From the NCBI RefSeq assembly GCF_004327355.1, contig NZ_QJUM01000003.1, positions 186,001 to 250,000 on the forward strand: a stretch of 64,000 nucleotides of DNA, written 5' to 3'. The translations under genes and the position numbers were made by a program. Positions within the stretch are counted from its first letter, which is position 1; the number at the start of each line of letters is the position of its first letter. The DNA comes from Phytopseudomonas dryadis (lineage in GTDB: Bacteria > Pseudomonadota > Gammaproteobacteria > Pseudomonadales > Pseudomonadaceae). The notes under the pieces were generated by a model that was not told where the DNA came from, searched no databases, and saw nothing but the letters and a program-made list of their open reading frames with translations. Below, piece by piece: positions 26,608 to 35,242 of this stretch.

Positions 26608-27569
26608 GGAGGGGTTCCAAAATGTTGGTAGCCACTGTGCAGCGGCGTGAGGATCCGACCGGCGGCATCCAGCAGACGCACGCCCTGCCCCGCCTCGACA
26701 TGACCGATCACGTGCACCGTCTGCCCGCCGGCCTGCAGGTCAGGCAGGTGCTCAGGCGCTAGAGTAAAGGCCAGCAGGTAGTCGTCGCCACCGCTGAGCG
26801 CCAACTGGCATGCGGCGTCCTCGCCGACACAGGCGAGCAGCGCGGCCGATAGCGGCAGGCGCGCCTGCTCGATGACCAGCGCGACCCCGGAAGCCCGGGC
26901 GATATGGCCGCAGTCGGCCAGCAGGCCATCGGAAATATCCAGTGCGGCCGTCGCCAGGCCACGCAGCGACAGCCCCAGGGCCAGCTGCGGTTGCGGCGAC
27001 CAGTAGCGCTCGAGCAAGAGCGCGGCAATGCTGTCCGCCACCTGCCGCTGGCCCAGCACCAGCGGCAGCGCCCCGGCGGCATCGCCCAGGGCACCGCCCA
27101 CGCACAACAGATCGCCGACACGCGCGCCCTGGCGGGTCAGCGCCATGCCCCGGGGCACACGCCCGAACACGGTCAGGGTCAGGCTGAGCGGGCCACGGCA
27201 GGTATCGCCGCCGACCAGTTGCACGCCACAGCGGCGCGCCATGCGCTCCAGCCCGGCGGTCAATCCCGCCAGCCAGTCGCTCGACACGCTCGGCAGGGTC
27301 AGCGCCAGGGTGAACGCCAGCGGCGTGGCGCCCATGGCCGCGAGATCGCTGACCGCAACGGCCAGGGCGCGCTGGCCGAGCAGGCGGGCATCGGCCTCGG
27401 CGGGAAAATGCACAGCCTCGACCAGGGTGTCGGTGGACACCGCCAGCTGTTCGCCGGCGGCCAGTTCGAGCAGGGCGCAGTCGTCGCCGATACCGAGCGC
27501 CACGCCATCGGCCCCCTGCGCACAGGCGGCAGTGGCGAAGTAATGACGGATCAGCTCGAACTCGCCCAA
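26604..27569 (-). CDS. thiL: Thiamine-monophosphate kinase
   Basis: 321 residues, full length. It phosphorylates thiamine monophosphate to thiamine diphosphate, the cofactor also used by Dxs in this window. Landmarks are MGEFELIRHYF, GIGDDCALLE, the ATP/Mg motif STDTLVEAVHF, and ALAVAVSDLAAMGATP; DISDGLLADCGHIARASG lies in the C-terminal half. The start is TTG at 27569, 5 bp after the nusB stop; MGEFELI is the conserved ThiL N-terminus. Confidence 0.96.
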   Translation of the reverse strand: MGEFELIRHYFATAACAQGADGVALGIGDDCALLELAAGEQLAVSTDTLVEAVHFPAEADARLLGQRALAVAVSDLAAMGATPLAFTLALTLPSVSSDWLAGLTAGLERMARRCGVQLVGGDTCRGPLSLTLTVFGRVPRGMALTRQGARVGDLLCVGGALGDAAGALPLVLGQRQVADSIAALLLERYWSPQPQLALGLSLRGLATAALDISDGLLADCGHIARASGVALVIEQARLPLSAALLACVGEDAACQLALSGGDDYLLAFTLAPEHLPDLQAGGQTVHVIGHVEAGQGVRLLDAAGRILTPLHSGYQHFGTPP

Positions 27570-27574
27570 GACAC

Positions 27575-28051
27575 TCAGCGCTTGAAGTCGCGGACTTCGT
27601 CGGCGCGCAGTTTCGGCGCCAGCTTGTCGAGCACGCCGTTGACGAACTTGTGCCCGTCGGTGGCGCCGAAGACCTTGGCCAGCTCGATGCCTTCGTTGAT
27701 CACCACCCGGTAAGGCACGTCGATGCGGTTACGCAACTCGTAGGTGGACAGGCGCAGGATGGACAGCTCGACCGGGTCGATCTCGTCCAGCGGGCGATCG
27801 AGCAACGGTTCGAAGGCGCTGTCGATTTCGCTCTTCTGCCGTGGCACGCCGTGCAGGATCTCGTGGAAGTAGGCGCCGTCGACCGCGCTGAAGTCGTTGT
27901 CGACCCGAAACTGCGCCTCGATCTCGTTGAGCGCCTGACCGGCGATGTGCCAGGAGTAGAGGGCCTGCATGGCCAGGGTACGGGCCTGACGCCGGGCCAG
28001 CACCTTGGCGCTCGGGCCCTTCTTGGCCGGCTTGCTGTCGTTCTGGCTCAC
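27575..28051 (-). CDS. nusB: Transcription antitermination factor NusB
   Basis: 158 residues. It binds BoxA RNA with S10 during rRNA antitermination. A basic leader is followed by the all-helical NusB fold ([67 protein letters not shown]). The start is GTG at 28051 overlapping the ribH stop (GTGA). A longer frame reads through the ribH region and is not real. Confidence 0.97.
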   Translation of the reverse strand: MSQNDSKPAKKGPSAKVLARRQARTLAMQALYSWHIAGQALNEIEAQFRVDNDFSAVDGAYFHEILHGVPRQKSEIDSAFEPLLDRPLDEIDPVELSILRLSTYELRNRIDVPYRVVINEGIELAKVFGATDGHKFVNGVLDKLAPKLRADEVRDFKR

Positions 28052-28524
28052 TTGGCCTCCAACTGCGCCAGCAGGCTGACCATTTCCAGGGCGGACAGGG
28101 CGGCTTCGGCGCCCTTGTTGCCGGCCTTGGTGCCGGAACGCTCGATGGCCTGCTCGATGGAGTCGACGGTCAGCACACCGAAAGCGACCGGCACGCCGAA
28201 CTCCATGGACACCTGGGACAGGCCCTTGGTGCACTCACCCGCCACGTATTCGAAATGCGGGGTGCCGCCACGGATGACCGCGCCGAGGGCGATGATGGCG
28301 TCGTACTCGCTACGCTGGGCGACCTTCTGCGCCACCAGGGGAATCTCGAACGCGCCCGGCGCGCGGATGAGGGTGATGTCGCTTTCGCTCACGCCATGGC
28401 GGACCAGCGCATCGATGGCGCCGCTGACCAGGCTTTCGACCACGAAGCTGTTGAAGCGGCCGACCACCAGGGCGTAGCGGCCCTTGGCGGCGATGAAATT
28501 ACCTTCGATGGTCTTCAGTGTCAT
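28048..28524 (-). CDS. ribH: 6,7-dimethyl-8-ribityllumazine synthase (RibH1 type)
   Basis: 158 residues. It condenses the ribitylamino-pyrimidine with dihydroxybutanone phosphate to give lumazine, and assembles into icosahedral or smaller shells. Landmarks are [14 protein letters not shown], the substrate loop [27 protein letters not shown] with the catalytic His, and [21 protein letters not shown]. Its stop overlaps nusB. A second, divergent lumazine synthase lies at 30455. Confidence 0.97.
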   Translation of the reverse strand: MTLKTIEGNFIAAKGRYALVVGRFNSFVVESLVSGAIDALVRHGVSESDITLIRAPGAFEIPLVAQKVAQRSEYDAIIALGAVIRGGTPHFEYVAGECTKGLSQVSMEFGVPVAFGVLTVDSIEQAIERSGTKAGNKGAEAALSALEMVSLLAQLEAK

Positions 28525-28627
28525 AGCGGGTTCTCACGATGTATTAAAGAGCCAGGGCAGGCCACGGCAGGCCCTGAAAAATATAGACGATGGCCGTCAG
28601 GGCGCAGCGTCGTCGCAGCGCCTCGAC

Positions 28628-28647
28628 CCGCCACCCGGGTGGCGGGC
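28628..28647 (-). other. GC-rich hairpin in the ribB-ribH gap
   Basis: CCCGCCACCCGGGTGGCGGG is a perfect 20-bp palindrome, 20-40 bp downstream of the ribB stop. No U-tract follows, so it may be a pause or mRNA-processing structure rather than a terminator. Confidence 0.4.
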
Positions 28648-28666
28648 GCGCAGCGCCCGGCCCCCT

Positions 28667-29755
28667 TTATTTAGGGGGCAGGTATTCTACAACTTCCAGA
28701 TCGAAACCGGATATCGCATTGAACTTCATCGGTGCGCTCATCAGGCGCATCTTGCGCACCCCGAGGTCGCGCAGGATCTGCGAACCGGCACCGACCGTGC
28801 TGTAGGTGCTCGGCGCCTTGCTGGCGGCGCCGTCCGCCTCGCGGATATGCGCCAGCACTTCGTCGCCATCCAGCGAATGGCCCAGCAGCAGCACCACGCC
28901 GCTGCCGGCATTGGCCACTTCGGTCATCGCCGCGCGCAGGCTCCAGCGTCCGGGCTGGCGCACCATCAGCAGGTCGCGCATCGGGTCCATGTTGTGCACG
29001 CGCACCAGGGTCGGCTGTTCTGGGCAGATGGTGCCCAGGGTCAGGGCCATGTGCACGTCGCCTTCCACCGAATCGCGGAAGGTCACCAGGTTGAACTGGC
29101 CAACCTCGCTGTCCAGCGGCTGTTCGGCGATGCGCTGCACGGTGCGCTCGTGGATCAGGCGGTAGTGGATCAGGTCGGCGATGGTGCCGATCTTGATCCC
29201 GTGCTGCTCGGCGAACGCTTCCAGTTCCGGGCGACGGGCCATGGTGCCGTCGTCGTTCATGATCTCGCAGATCACCCCGCTGGCCTCGAAACCGCCCATG
29301 CGCGCCAGGTCGCAGGCCGCCTCGGTGTGGCCGGCGCGCGCCAGCACGCCACCGGGCTGGGCCATCAGCGGAAAGATGTGGCCAGGGCTGACGATATCTT
29401 CCGCGACCGCATGCTTGGCGGCGGCGGCCTGCACGGTGCGGGCGCGGTCGGCGGCGGAAATGCCGGTGGTCACCCCGATGGCCGCCTCGATGGACACGGT
29501 GAACTTGGTGCCGAAACCGGAACCGTTGCGCGGCGCCATCAGCGGCAGCTTGAGGGTCTCGCAGCGCTCGCGGGTCATCGGCATGCAGATCAGGCCGCGG
29601 GCGAAACGCGCCATGAAATTGATGTGCTCGGCGGTCACGCACTCGGAGGCGATGATCAGGTCGCCTTCGTTCTCGCGATCCTCGTCATCCATGAGGATGA
29701 CCATCTTGCCGGCACGGATGTCTTCGACGATTTCTTCGATGCTGTTCAGAGCCAT
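28667..29755 (-). CDS. ribB: 3,4-dihydroxy-2-butanone 4-phosphate synthase with degenerate GTP cyclohydrolase II-like domain
   Basis: 362 residues. Residues about 1-205 are the DHBP synthase that makes the four-carbon riboflavin precursor from ribulose 5-phosphate (MVILMDDEDRENEGDLIIASE, with the acidic metal loop, and GHTEAACDLARMGG). Residues about 206-362 resemble GTP cyclohydrolase II but lack the Cys-rich zinc site seen in RibA at 19334, so cyclohydrolase activity is unlikely. This two-domain form is normal in Pseudomonas. It lies 13 bp downstream of the riboflavin synthase gene. Confidence 0.95.
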   Translation of the reverse strand: MALNSIEEIVEDIRAGKMVILMDDEDRENEGDLIIASECVTAEHINFMARFARGLICMPMTRERCETLKLPLMAPRNGSGFGTKFTVSIEAAIGVTTGISAADRARTVQAAAAKHAVAEDIVSPGHIFPLMAQPGGVLARAGHTEAACDLARMGGFEASGVICEIMNDDGTMARRPELEAFAEQHGIKIGTIADLIHYRLIHERTVQRIAEQPLDSEVGQFNLVTFRDSVEGDVHMALTLGTICPEQPTLVRVHNMDPMRDLLMVRQPGRWSLRAAMTEVANAGSGVVLLLGHSLDGDEVLAHIREADGAASKAPSTYSTVGAGSQILRDLGVRKMRLMSAPMKFNAISGFDLEVVEYLPPK

Positions 29756-29768
29756 GATTGGCAGTTCC

Positions 29769-30428
29769 TTACTTCAGGTAGCCGTGCTCGGCCAGGAAAC
29801 TTTCGCTGATACCGCCGGCACCGGACTCGGCGGCCTTGTCACCGAGCAGCAGGCGCTCCAGGTAACGCGCCAGCAGATCCACCTCGAGGTTGACCTGCCG
29901 CCCGGGACGGTAGTCGGCCATGATGGTCTCGACCAGGGTATGCGGCACGATGGTCAGCTCGAACTCGGCGCCATCGACCGCATTCACCGTGAGGCTGGTG
30001 CCATCGACGGTGATCGATCCTTTCAGGGCGATGTACCTGGCCAGCTCACGCGGGGCGCGGATGCGGAACTGCACGGCGCGGGCATTTTCCTCGCGGGAAA
30101 CCACCTCGCCGATGCCGTCGACGTGGCCGCTGACCAGGTGGCCGCCGAGGCGGCTGGTCGGGGTCAGCGCCTTTTCCAGGTTGACCCGGCTGCCGGGCTT
30201 GAGGTCGATGAACGCGGTTCGGGCCAGGGTCTCGCGGCTGACGTCGGCCCAGAAGCCGTCGCCCGGCAACTCGACCGCGGTCAGGCAGACGCCGTTGACC
30301 GCGATGCTGTCGCCGAGCACGACATCGCCCAGGTCGAGCTTGCCGGTCCTGACGTAGACACGCACGTCACCGCCCTTGGGCGTGAGCGCGGCGATGCTGC
30401 CGATGGCAGCGATGATTCCAGTAAACAT
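29769..30428 (-). CDS. ribC: Riboflavin synthase, alpha subunit
   Basis: 219 residues. It dismutates two lumazines to riboflavin. The N-terminal MFTGIIAAIGSI and the internally duplicated lumazine-binding barrels are clear: SIAVNGVCLTAVEL in the first and SITVDGTSLTVNAV in the second, with GGHLVSGHVDGIG marking the start of repeat two. The gene is called ribC in P. aeruginosa and ribE in E. coli. It lies 26 bp downstream of ribH2 and 13 bp upstream of ribB, in the FMN-riboswitch transcript. Confidence 0.97.
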   Translation of the reverse strand: MFTGIIAAIGSIAALTPKGGDVRVYVRTGKLDLGDVVLGDSIAVNGVCLTAVELPGDGFWADVSRETLARTAFIDLKPGSRVNLEKALTPTSRLGGHLVSGHVDGIGEVVSREENARAVQFRIRAPRELARYIALKGSITVDGTSLTVNAVDGAEFELTIVPHTLVETIMADYRPGRQVNLEVDLLARYLERLLLGDKAAESGAGGISESFLAEHGYLK

Positions 30429-30454
30429 GGGGACTCCTTGCGAGCAAAGCTGGC

Positions 30455-30913
30455 TCAGACCGGCAATTCTACGAGCTTGCGCAGGGTGTCCGCGCAGGTC
30501 CGTGCGGCTTCGCCACCCTTGACCCGGAAATGCTCGCGGAAGAACGTCTGGTGCTCTTCGCCGGCATGGAAATGGTGGGGCGTCAGCACCGCCGAGAACA
30601 CCGGTACATCGGTGTCCAGCTGTACCCGCATCAGGCCCTCGATCACCGCCTGGGCGACGAACTCATGGCGGTAGATGCCGCCATCGACCACCAGGCCGGC
30701 GGCGACGATGCCGGCATAGCGGCCGCTTCTGGCCAGGCGCTGGGCATGCAGGGGGATTTCGAAGGCGCCGCCGACCTCGAAGCAGTCGATATCGCCCTGG
30801 GCATAGCCCTGGCGCTGCATCTCTTCGATAAAGGCATGGCGGGACTGATCGACGATATCGCGGTGCCAGCAGGCCTGCACGAAGGCGACCCGGCGCACGG
30901 AAGTGTTGGACAT
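30455..30913 (-). CDS. ribH2: Second lumazine synthase (RibH2 type)
   Basis: 152 residues of the lumazine synthase family but clearly different from RibH at 28048. Conserved points are VAFVQACWHRDIVDQSRHAF, the substrate loop VGGAFEIPLHAQRL, and AAGLVVDGGIYRHEFVAQAV with a shifted His, followed by VFSAVLTPHHFH. This matches the RibH2 class described in Brucella and rhizobia. It is the first gene after the FMN riboswitch. It may be a flavin-stress-responsive enzyme, or have a side function; its catalytic efficiency is unknown. Confidence 0.88.
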   Translation of the reverse strand: MSNTSVRRVAFVQACWHRDIVDQSRHAFIEEMQRQGYAQGDIDCFEVGGAFEIPLHAQRLARSGRYAGIVAAGLVVDGGIYRHEFVAQAVIEGLMRVQLDTDVPVFSAVLTPHHFHAGEEHQTFFREHFRVKGGEAARTCADTLRKLVELPV

Positions 30914-31012
30914 GGTTGGTACTCCTGTTTATGGCTAAAACAGGGCAGCTTGGATCGATAGGGATCTTGCGGACATGCGGACACCCGGAGATGCGCCTTG
31001 CCAGGCAATCCC

Positions 31013-31160
31013 GCTCTCTCTTCATCCGGACTATGACCGTCGGCTCCGGAATCACACCGGATCTGCTGACCTCGGGCGGCTGGTGCCGTACCGAGCGCTC
31101 GCGGGCTAGGTGCATTGCGCGCCATTACCGCCGGTGGGGAATCGCACCCCGCCCTGAGAA
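31013..31160 (-). ncRNA. FMN riboswitch (RFN element)
   Basis: Read on the minus strand, the leader shows the conserved aptamer: AGGGCGGGGTGCGATTCCCC then ACCGGCGGTAAT, the AGCCCGCGAGCG and GGTCAGCAGATCCGGTG arms, TTCCGGAGCCGACGGTCATA, and GTCCGGATGAAGAGAG at the 3' side. It lies 100 bp upstream of ribH2 and should shut off ribH2-ribC-ribB (and perhaps ribH onward) when FMN is high. The expression platform in 30914-31012 is not resolved. Confidence 0.96.
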
Positions 31161-31227
31161 CGTTGTGGCCGCCACGTGCGGCCGACAGGCGTTTTACCAC
31201 AGTTGCCGCTGCGGTGCACGGAGGGCG

Positions 31228-31417
31228 TGCACCAGCAGGGCGATCGCGCTATACCGTTATTCACCGGAAGCGGCTTCGATAAAAGCGCTGGAGGCTGGAA
31301 AGCTGGACGAGAAACCGCTGTTTCGCGTCGTGCTCGAACCGCTTTTCGTTCAGCCTCCAGCTTTCCAGCGCTGTTTCCGGCTCTTCGAGCGCATAGCGCG
31401 ATTGCCCTGTGCACCAG
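31228..31417. mobile_element. MITE-like element, copy B (174 bp) with 8-bp target duplication
   Basis: The element proper is 31236-31409. The left end CAGGGCGATCGCGCTAT pairs with ATAGCGCGATTGCCCTG at the right end. It is bracketed exactly by TGCACCAG at 31228-31235 and 31410-31417, an 8-bp direct duplication. Inside is the same nested GCTGGA/TCCAGC palindrome as copy A at 17904, in the opposite orientation. No protein is encoded. It lies 8 bp past the ribD stop and about 70 bp before the FMN riboswitch, so it separates ribD from the rest of the riboflavin genes. Confidence 0.9.
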
Positions 31418-31425
31418 CGGCTTCC

Positions 31426-32544
31426 TCAATTGGTGGAGTCGGGCACCGCGACGATCCGCCAATCGTCGCCAATGGCACGCATCTCGACGATCTTCAGCGC
31501 CTGGGCCTCGGCCATCCGCGCCAGCGGCAGGTCGAGCAGCGGCCGGGCACTGGAACCGAGGAACTTGGGCGCGACGAACAGTTGGTACTCGTCGACCAGC
31601 CCCAGCCGGGCGAAGGCGCCGGCCAGCTTCGGCCCGGCCTCGACCAGCACTTCGTTGGCGCCCCTGGCCGCCAGTTCCAGCAGCAATTTGCGCAGATCGA
31701 CATGGCCATTGCTGCCCGGCACCGCCAGCAGTTCGTGACCGTCGCCAAGGTAGCGATCCCGCGACGTGGCCGCCGCGCAGGTCGCCACCAGCGCCGGGCC
31801 GGCCTGGAAGAACGGCGCGCTCAGGGGCACGCGCAGACGGCCGTCGACCAGCACGCGCAGCGGCGGACGGGTCATCGCCAGCGCCGCGAGCTCGGCATTC
31901 AGGCCCAGCTCGTCGGGGCGCACCGTCAGCCGCGCGCCGTCGGCCAGCAGGGTGTCGGCACCGCTGAGCACCACGCTGGCGCGCGCGCGCAGGCGCTGTA
32001 CCGCGGCGCGCGCCGCCGGCCCGGTGATCCACTGGCTTTCGCCACTGGCCATGGCGGTGCGCCCATCCAGGCTCATGGCCAGCTTGACCCGTACCAGCGG
32101 CAGGCCCTGTTGCATGCGTTTGACGAAGCCGGCATTCAGCGCCCGCGCCTCGCTTTCCAGCACGCCACTGCGCACCGCGACACCGGCATTCATCAGCCGC
32201 AGCAGGCCGCTGCCCGCCACCTGCGGATTGGGGTCCTGCATGGCCGCGACCACCCGGGCGACACCGGCGGCGACCAGGGCATCGGCACAGGGCGGCGTGC
32301 GCCCGTGATGGCTACAGGGTTCGAGGCTGACGTAGGCCGTGGCGCCACGCGCCTTGTCGCCGGCCTGACGCAGGGCGTAGACCTCGGCATGGGGTTCGCC
32401 GGCCCGGGCATGCCAGCCTTCGCCGACGATCTGTCCGTCGCGCACGATCACACAGCCGACGCGGGGATTGGGATGGGTCGAATACAGGCCCTTGCGCGCC
32501 AGTTCCAGGGCGCGGGCCATGAAGCCCTGATCGCATGAGGTCAT
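31426..32544 (-). CDS. ribD: Bifunctional diaminohydroxyphosphoribosylaminopyrimidine deaminase / reductase
   Basis: 372 residues. It carries out the second and third riboflavin steps. The N-terminal cytidine-deaminase-like domain (about 1-145) has the zinc site HAEVYALRQAG and SLEPCSHHGRTPPCADAL. The C-terminal reductase (about 146-372) has RVKLAMSLDGRTA, SGADTLLAD and the NADPH region ANEVLVEAGPKLAGAF. The ATG overlaps the nrdR stop by one base (TGATG). A mobile element now lies between it and the FMN riboswitch. Confidence 0.97.
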   Translation of the reverse strand: MTSCDQGFMARALELARKGLYSTHPNPRVGCVIVRDGQIVGEGWHARAGEPHAEVYALRQAGDKARGATAYVSLEPCSHHGRTPPCADALVAAGVARVVAAMQDPNPQVAGSGLLRLMNAGVAVRSGVLESEARALNAGFVKRMQQGLPLVRVKLAMSLDGRTAMASGESQWITGPAARAAVQRLRARASVVLSGADTLLADGARLTVRPDELGLNAELAALAMTRPPLRVLVDGRLRVPLSAPFFQAGPALVATCAAATSRDRYLGDGHELLAVPGSNGHVDLRKLLLELAARGANEVLVEAGPKLAGAFARLGLVDEYQLFVAPKFLGSSARPLLDLPLARMAEAQALKIVEMRAIGDDWRIVAVPDSTN

Positions 32545-33008
32545 CAGTCGTGGTTCGGCTCGCGGGAAAGACGGTCGATTTCCTCGCGGAACTCGTTGAG
32601 ATCCTGAAACCGCCGGTACACCGAGGCGAAGCGGATATAGGCCACCTCGTCGAGCTTCTGCAGCTCGGTCATCACCAGTTCGCCCAGCACCAGCGACTTG
32701 ATCTCGCGCTCGCCGGTAGCCCGCAACCGGTGCTTGATATGGGCGATGGCCGCCTCCAGGCGCTCGATGCTCACCGGGCGTTTTTCCAGGGCCCGCTGCA
32801 TGCCGGCGCGCAGCTTCTCCTCGTCGAACGGCTGGCGGCTGCCGTCCTGCTTGATCAGGCGCGGCATCACCAGTTCGGCGGTCTCGAACGTGGTGAAGCG
32901 CTCGCCACAGGCCAGGCATTCACGGCGCCGACGCACCTGCTCGCCTTCGGCGACCAGGCGCGAATCGATGACTTTGGTGTCGTTGGCGGAGCAGAAAGGG
33001 CAGTGCAT
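32544..33008 (-). CDS. nrdR: Transcriptional repressor NrdR
   Basis: 154 residues, the usual length. It represses ribonucleotide reductase genes in response to ATP/dATP. The N-terminal zinc ribbon is [18 protein letters not shown] with its partner pair [13 protein letters not shown]. The ATP-cone follows from about residue 47 ([20 protein letters not shown]). The gene is translationally coupled to ribD, a widely conserved nrdR-ribD arrangement. Confidence 0.97.
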   Translation of the reverse strand: MHCPFCSANDTKVIDSRLVAEGEQVRRRRECLACGERFTTFETAELVMPRLIKQDGSRQPFDEEKLRAGMQRALEKRPVSIERLEAAIAHIKHRLRATGEREIKSLVLGELVMTELQKLDEVAYIRFASVYRRFQDLNEFREEIDRLSREPNHD

Positions 33009-33212
33009 GGTCAGGGAGTGCCAGACGGGAAAGGCCCCATGTTAGCGCATCCCGCCGGGCGCTTGGCAAACGCCGCGGCGGCGCCGACGAGGCTGGCGTT
33101 CGTCCATGCCCGGGGCACCCGGGCGCATTGCCGGGATCGCGCGCCTTTCCTTTGCATTCGCCACCCGTGACGAGGAAAATCCCGGTATTGCCCGTCCAGC
33201 CAGGATTCATCC

Positions 33213-33647
33213 ATGCCATTGCGCCCGCTCGCCCTGTTCTGCCTCGTCGCCCTGCTCACCGCCTGTGCCAGCGAGCCCGCGCCACCCGTGGAGCCGGTCG
33301 AGACACCGACGGCGCCAGTGCCCGCCGCCACTGCGGCGTATTTACGCGAACTGACCGGCACCCTGCTCGACGTGCCCGCCGGCGCGGATGTGGAACTGGC
33401 CCTGCTCACCATCAACGAGCGCGGCCTGCCGCACAAGCTGCTGGGCAACATTCAACTGCGCGGCAACGGTGCACCACTGCCATTTCGCCTGACCTTCAAC
33501 CCGGAGAATTTCAGCCAGGGCATCCGCGTGGAACTGCGTGGCCGTGTGCACCAGTCCGGCAAGCTGGTGCTGCACATGCCCAGCCAGTTGATCCGCCAGC
33601 CACAGAGCCAGGCGCTCGGCGAAATACGCGTGACGCCTGCGCTGTGA
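33213..33647 (+). CDS. YbaY-family lipoprotein
   Basis: 144 residues. A lipobox signal peptide (LALFCLVALLTAC) should be lipidated at Cys19. A Pro-rich linker follows (EPAPPVEPVETPTAPVP), then a small beta-sandwich of the YbaY type (LRELTGTLLDVPAGADVELAL, LPFRLTFNP, IRVELRGRV). The function of the family is poorly known. Its TGA overlaps the GTG of the methyltransferase gene (GTGA), so the two are coupled. Confidence 0.85.
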   Translation: MPLRPLALFCLVALLTACASEPAPPVEPVETPTAPVPAATAAYLRELTGTLLDVPAGADVELALLTINERGLPHKLLGNIQLRGNGAPLPFRLTFNPENFSQGIRVELRGRVHQSGKLVLHMPSQLIRQPQSQALGEIRVTPAL

Positions 33648-34306
33648 CGCCACCGCAGCACCTGCAAACGGCCCTGAGCGAATTGCTCGGCGACGCCCGC
33701 CTGAGCGCGACCACCTTGCCGAGTACCGACCTGCGTCTATGGCTGATCGATCCGACGAACATGGATCGCTGTTTCAATCCCGAGGAAACCCGACGCATTC
33801 TCGAGGAGCCGCCTTACTGGTGCTTCTGCTGGGCCAGCGGCCTGGTGCTGGTTGAATGGTTGGCCCGGAACCCGGAGTGGGTGCGCGGCAAGCGAGTGCT
33901 GGATGTCGGCAGCGGCTCGGGCGTCGTGGCCATCGCCGCCGCGCGTGCTGGCGCGGCGCAGGTAGTGGCCTGCGATCTGGATCCGCAGGCCCTGGCCGCC
34001 TGCCGTGCCAACGCCGAACTCAACGGGGTACAACTGGAATACTCGAGCGATCTGTTCGCCGAGCGCCGCGACTACGACCTGGCGATCGTCGCCGACGTGC
34101 TCTACGACCGCGCCAACCTGCCCCTGCTCGACCGCGTCCTCGAACATGCCCGCCAGGTGCTGGTGGCCGACTCCAGAGTGCGGGATTTCAGCCACCCGGC
34201 CTACCGCCGCATCGCCGGCCTGCAGGGCTGTACCTGGCCGGATCTGGCCGAGCCGGAAACCTTCCGGCACGTCAGCCTCTATCACGCGGATCGTCGTCTC
34301 TTGTAG
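33644..34306 (+). CDS. Class I SAM-dependent methyltransferase (ETFB/protein-lysine methyltransferase-like)
   Basis: 220 residues. Motif I is KRVLDVGSGSGVVAIAAARA and the acidic motif II end is VVACDLDPQALAACRANAEL. A DxxY-like region is DLAIVADVLYDRANLPLL. The upstream PPYWCFCWASGLVLVEWL matches the nicotinamide-N-methyltransferase/ETFB-KMT family, which often methylates protein lysines. The start is GTG at 33644, overlapping the YbaY stop. The target is not known. Confidence 0.85.
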   Translation: MTPPQHLQTALSELLGDARLSATTLPSTDLRLWLIDPTNMDRCFNPEETRRILEEPPYWCFCWASGLVLVEWLARNPEWVRGKRVLDVGSGSGVVAIAAARAGAAQVVACDLDPQALAACRANAELNGVQLEYSSDLFAERRDYDLAIVADVLYDRANLPLLDRVLEHARQVLVADSRVRDFSHPAYRRIAGLQGCTWPDLAEPETFRHVSLYHADRRLL

Positions 34307-34365
34307 CCGCACAACAGCGCCCGCATTTATAGTCGTACCCATTTTCGCCCGGACAGAGACAGACC

Positions 34366-35238
34366 ATGAGCGACACCCCGTACATCTTCGATATCAACGG
34401 CGCCGTCCAGTTTGAACAACTGGTGATCGAGAACTCCTTCCACAAACCGGTGCTGGTGGACTTCTGGGCCGAGTGGTGCGCGCCCTGCAAGGCACTGATG
34501 CCGCTGCTGGCGCAAATCACCGAGGGCTATCAGGGCGAGCTGCTGCTGGCCAAGGTCAACTGCGATATCGAGCAGGAAATCGTCGCACGCTTCGGCATCC
34601 GCAGCCTGCCGACCGTGGTGCTGTTCAAGGATGGCCAGCCGGTCGACGGCTTCCAGGGCGCGCAACCCGAGTCGGCGATCCGCGCCCTGTTGCAGCCCCA
34701 TGTCGCCGAGCCAGCGGCGCCTGAAGCCGACCTGCTGGAAGTCGCTCAGGAAGCGTTCGCCGATGGCCGCATCGCTGAGGCCGAAGCCCTGCTCAAGCAA
34801 CGGCTCGGCGAGGATAACGAGAACGCCGCGGCACTGATTCTCTACGCCCGCTGCCTGGCGGAGCGCGGCGAGCTGGGTGAGGCGCAACTGGTGCTCGATG
34901 CGGTCAAGGGCGACGAACACAAGCAGGCTCTGGCAGGTGCCCGCGCACAACTGACCTTCCTGCGCGAAGCCGCCGATCTGCCGGACGCCGCCACGCTGAA
35001 GAGCCGCCTGGCACAGAACGCAGAAGACGACGAAGCCGCCTACCAACTGGCCATCCAGCAACTCGCCCGCCAGCAGTACGAGCCGGCTCTGGATGCCCTG
35101 CTCAAACTCTTCGTGCGCAACCGCAACTACGCCGATGGCCTGCCGCACCAGACCCTGCTGCAAGTCTTCGATCTGCTCGGCAACGACCACCCGCTGGTGA
35201 CCAGCTACCGCCGCCGTCTGTATCAGGCGTTGTACTGA
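34366..35238 (+). CDS. cnoX: Thioredoxin-fold co-chaperone CnoX (YbbN)
   Basis: 290 residues. Residues about 10-110 are a thioredoxin domain with a full WCAPC active site (VDFWAEWCAPCKALMPLLAQ) and the cis-Pro loop GIRSLPTVVLFKDG. Residues about 120-290 are TPR-like helical repeats (LLEVAQEAFADGRIAEAEAL, AALILYARCLAERGELGEAQ), ending in a domain typical of CnoX. E. coli CnoX has SxxC, but here both active-site cysteines are present, so it may be redox-active. It protects proteins and hands them to GroEL in the known system. It is followed by a heptamer array. Confidence 0.9.
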   Translation: MSDTPYIFDINGAVQFEQLVIENSFHKPVLVDFWAEWCAPCKALMPLLAQITEGYQGELLLAKVNCDIEQEIVARFGIRSLPTVVLFKDGQPVDGFQGAQPESAIRALLQPHVAEPAAPEADLLEVAQEAFADGRIAEAEALLKQRLGEDNENAAALILYARCLAERGELGEAQLVLDAVKGDEHKQALAGARAQLTFLREAADLPDAATLKSRLAQNAEDDEAAYQLAIQQLARQQYEPALDALLKLFVRNRNYADGLPHQTLLQVFDLLGNDHPLVTSYRRRLYQALY

Positions 35239-35242
35239 CAGC

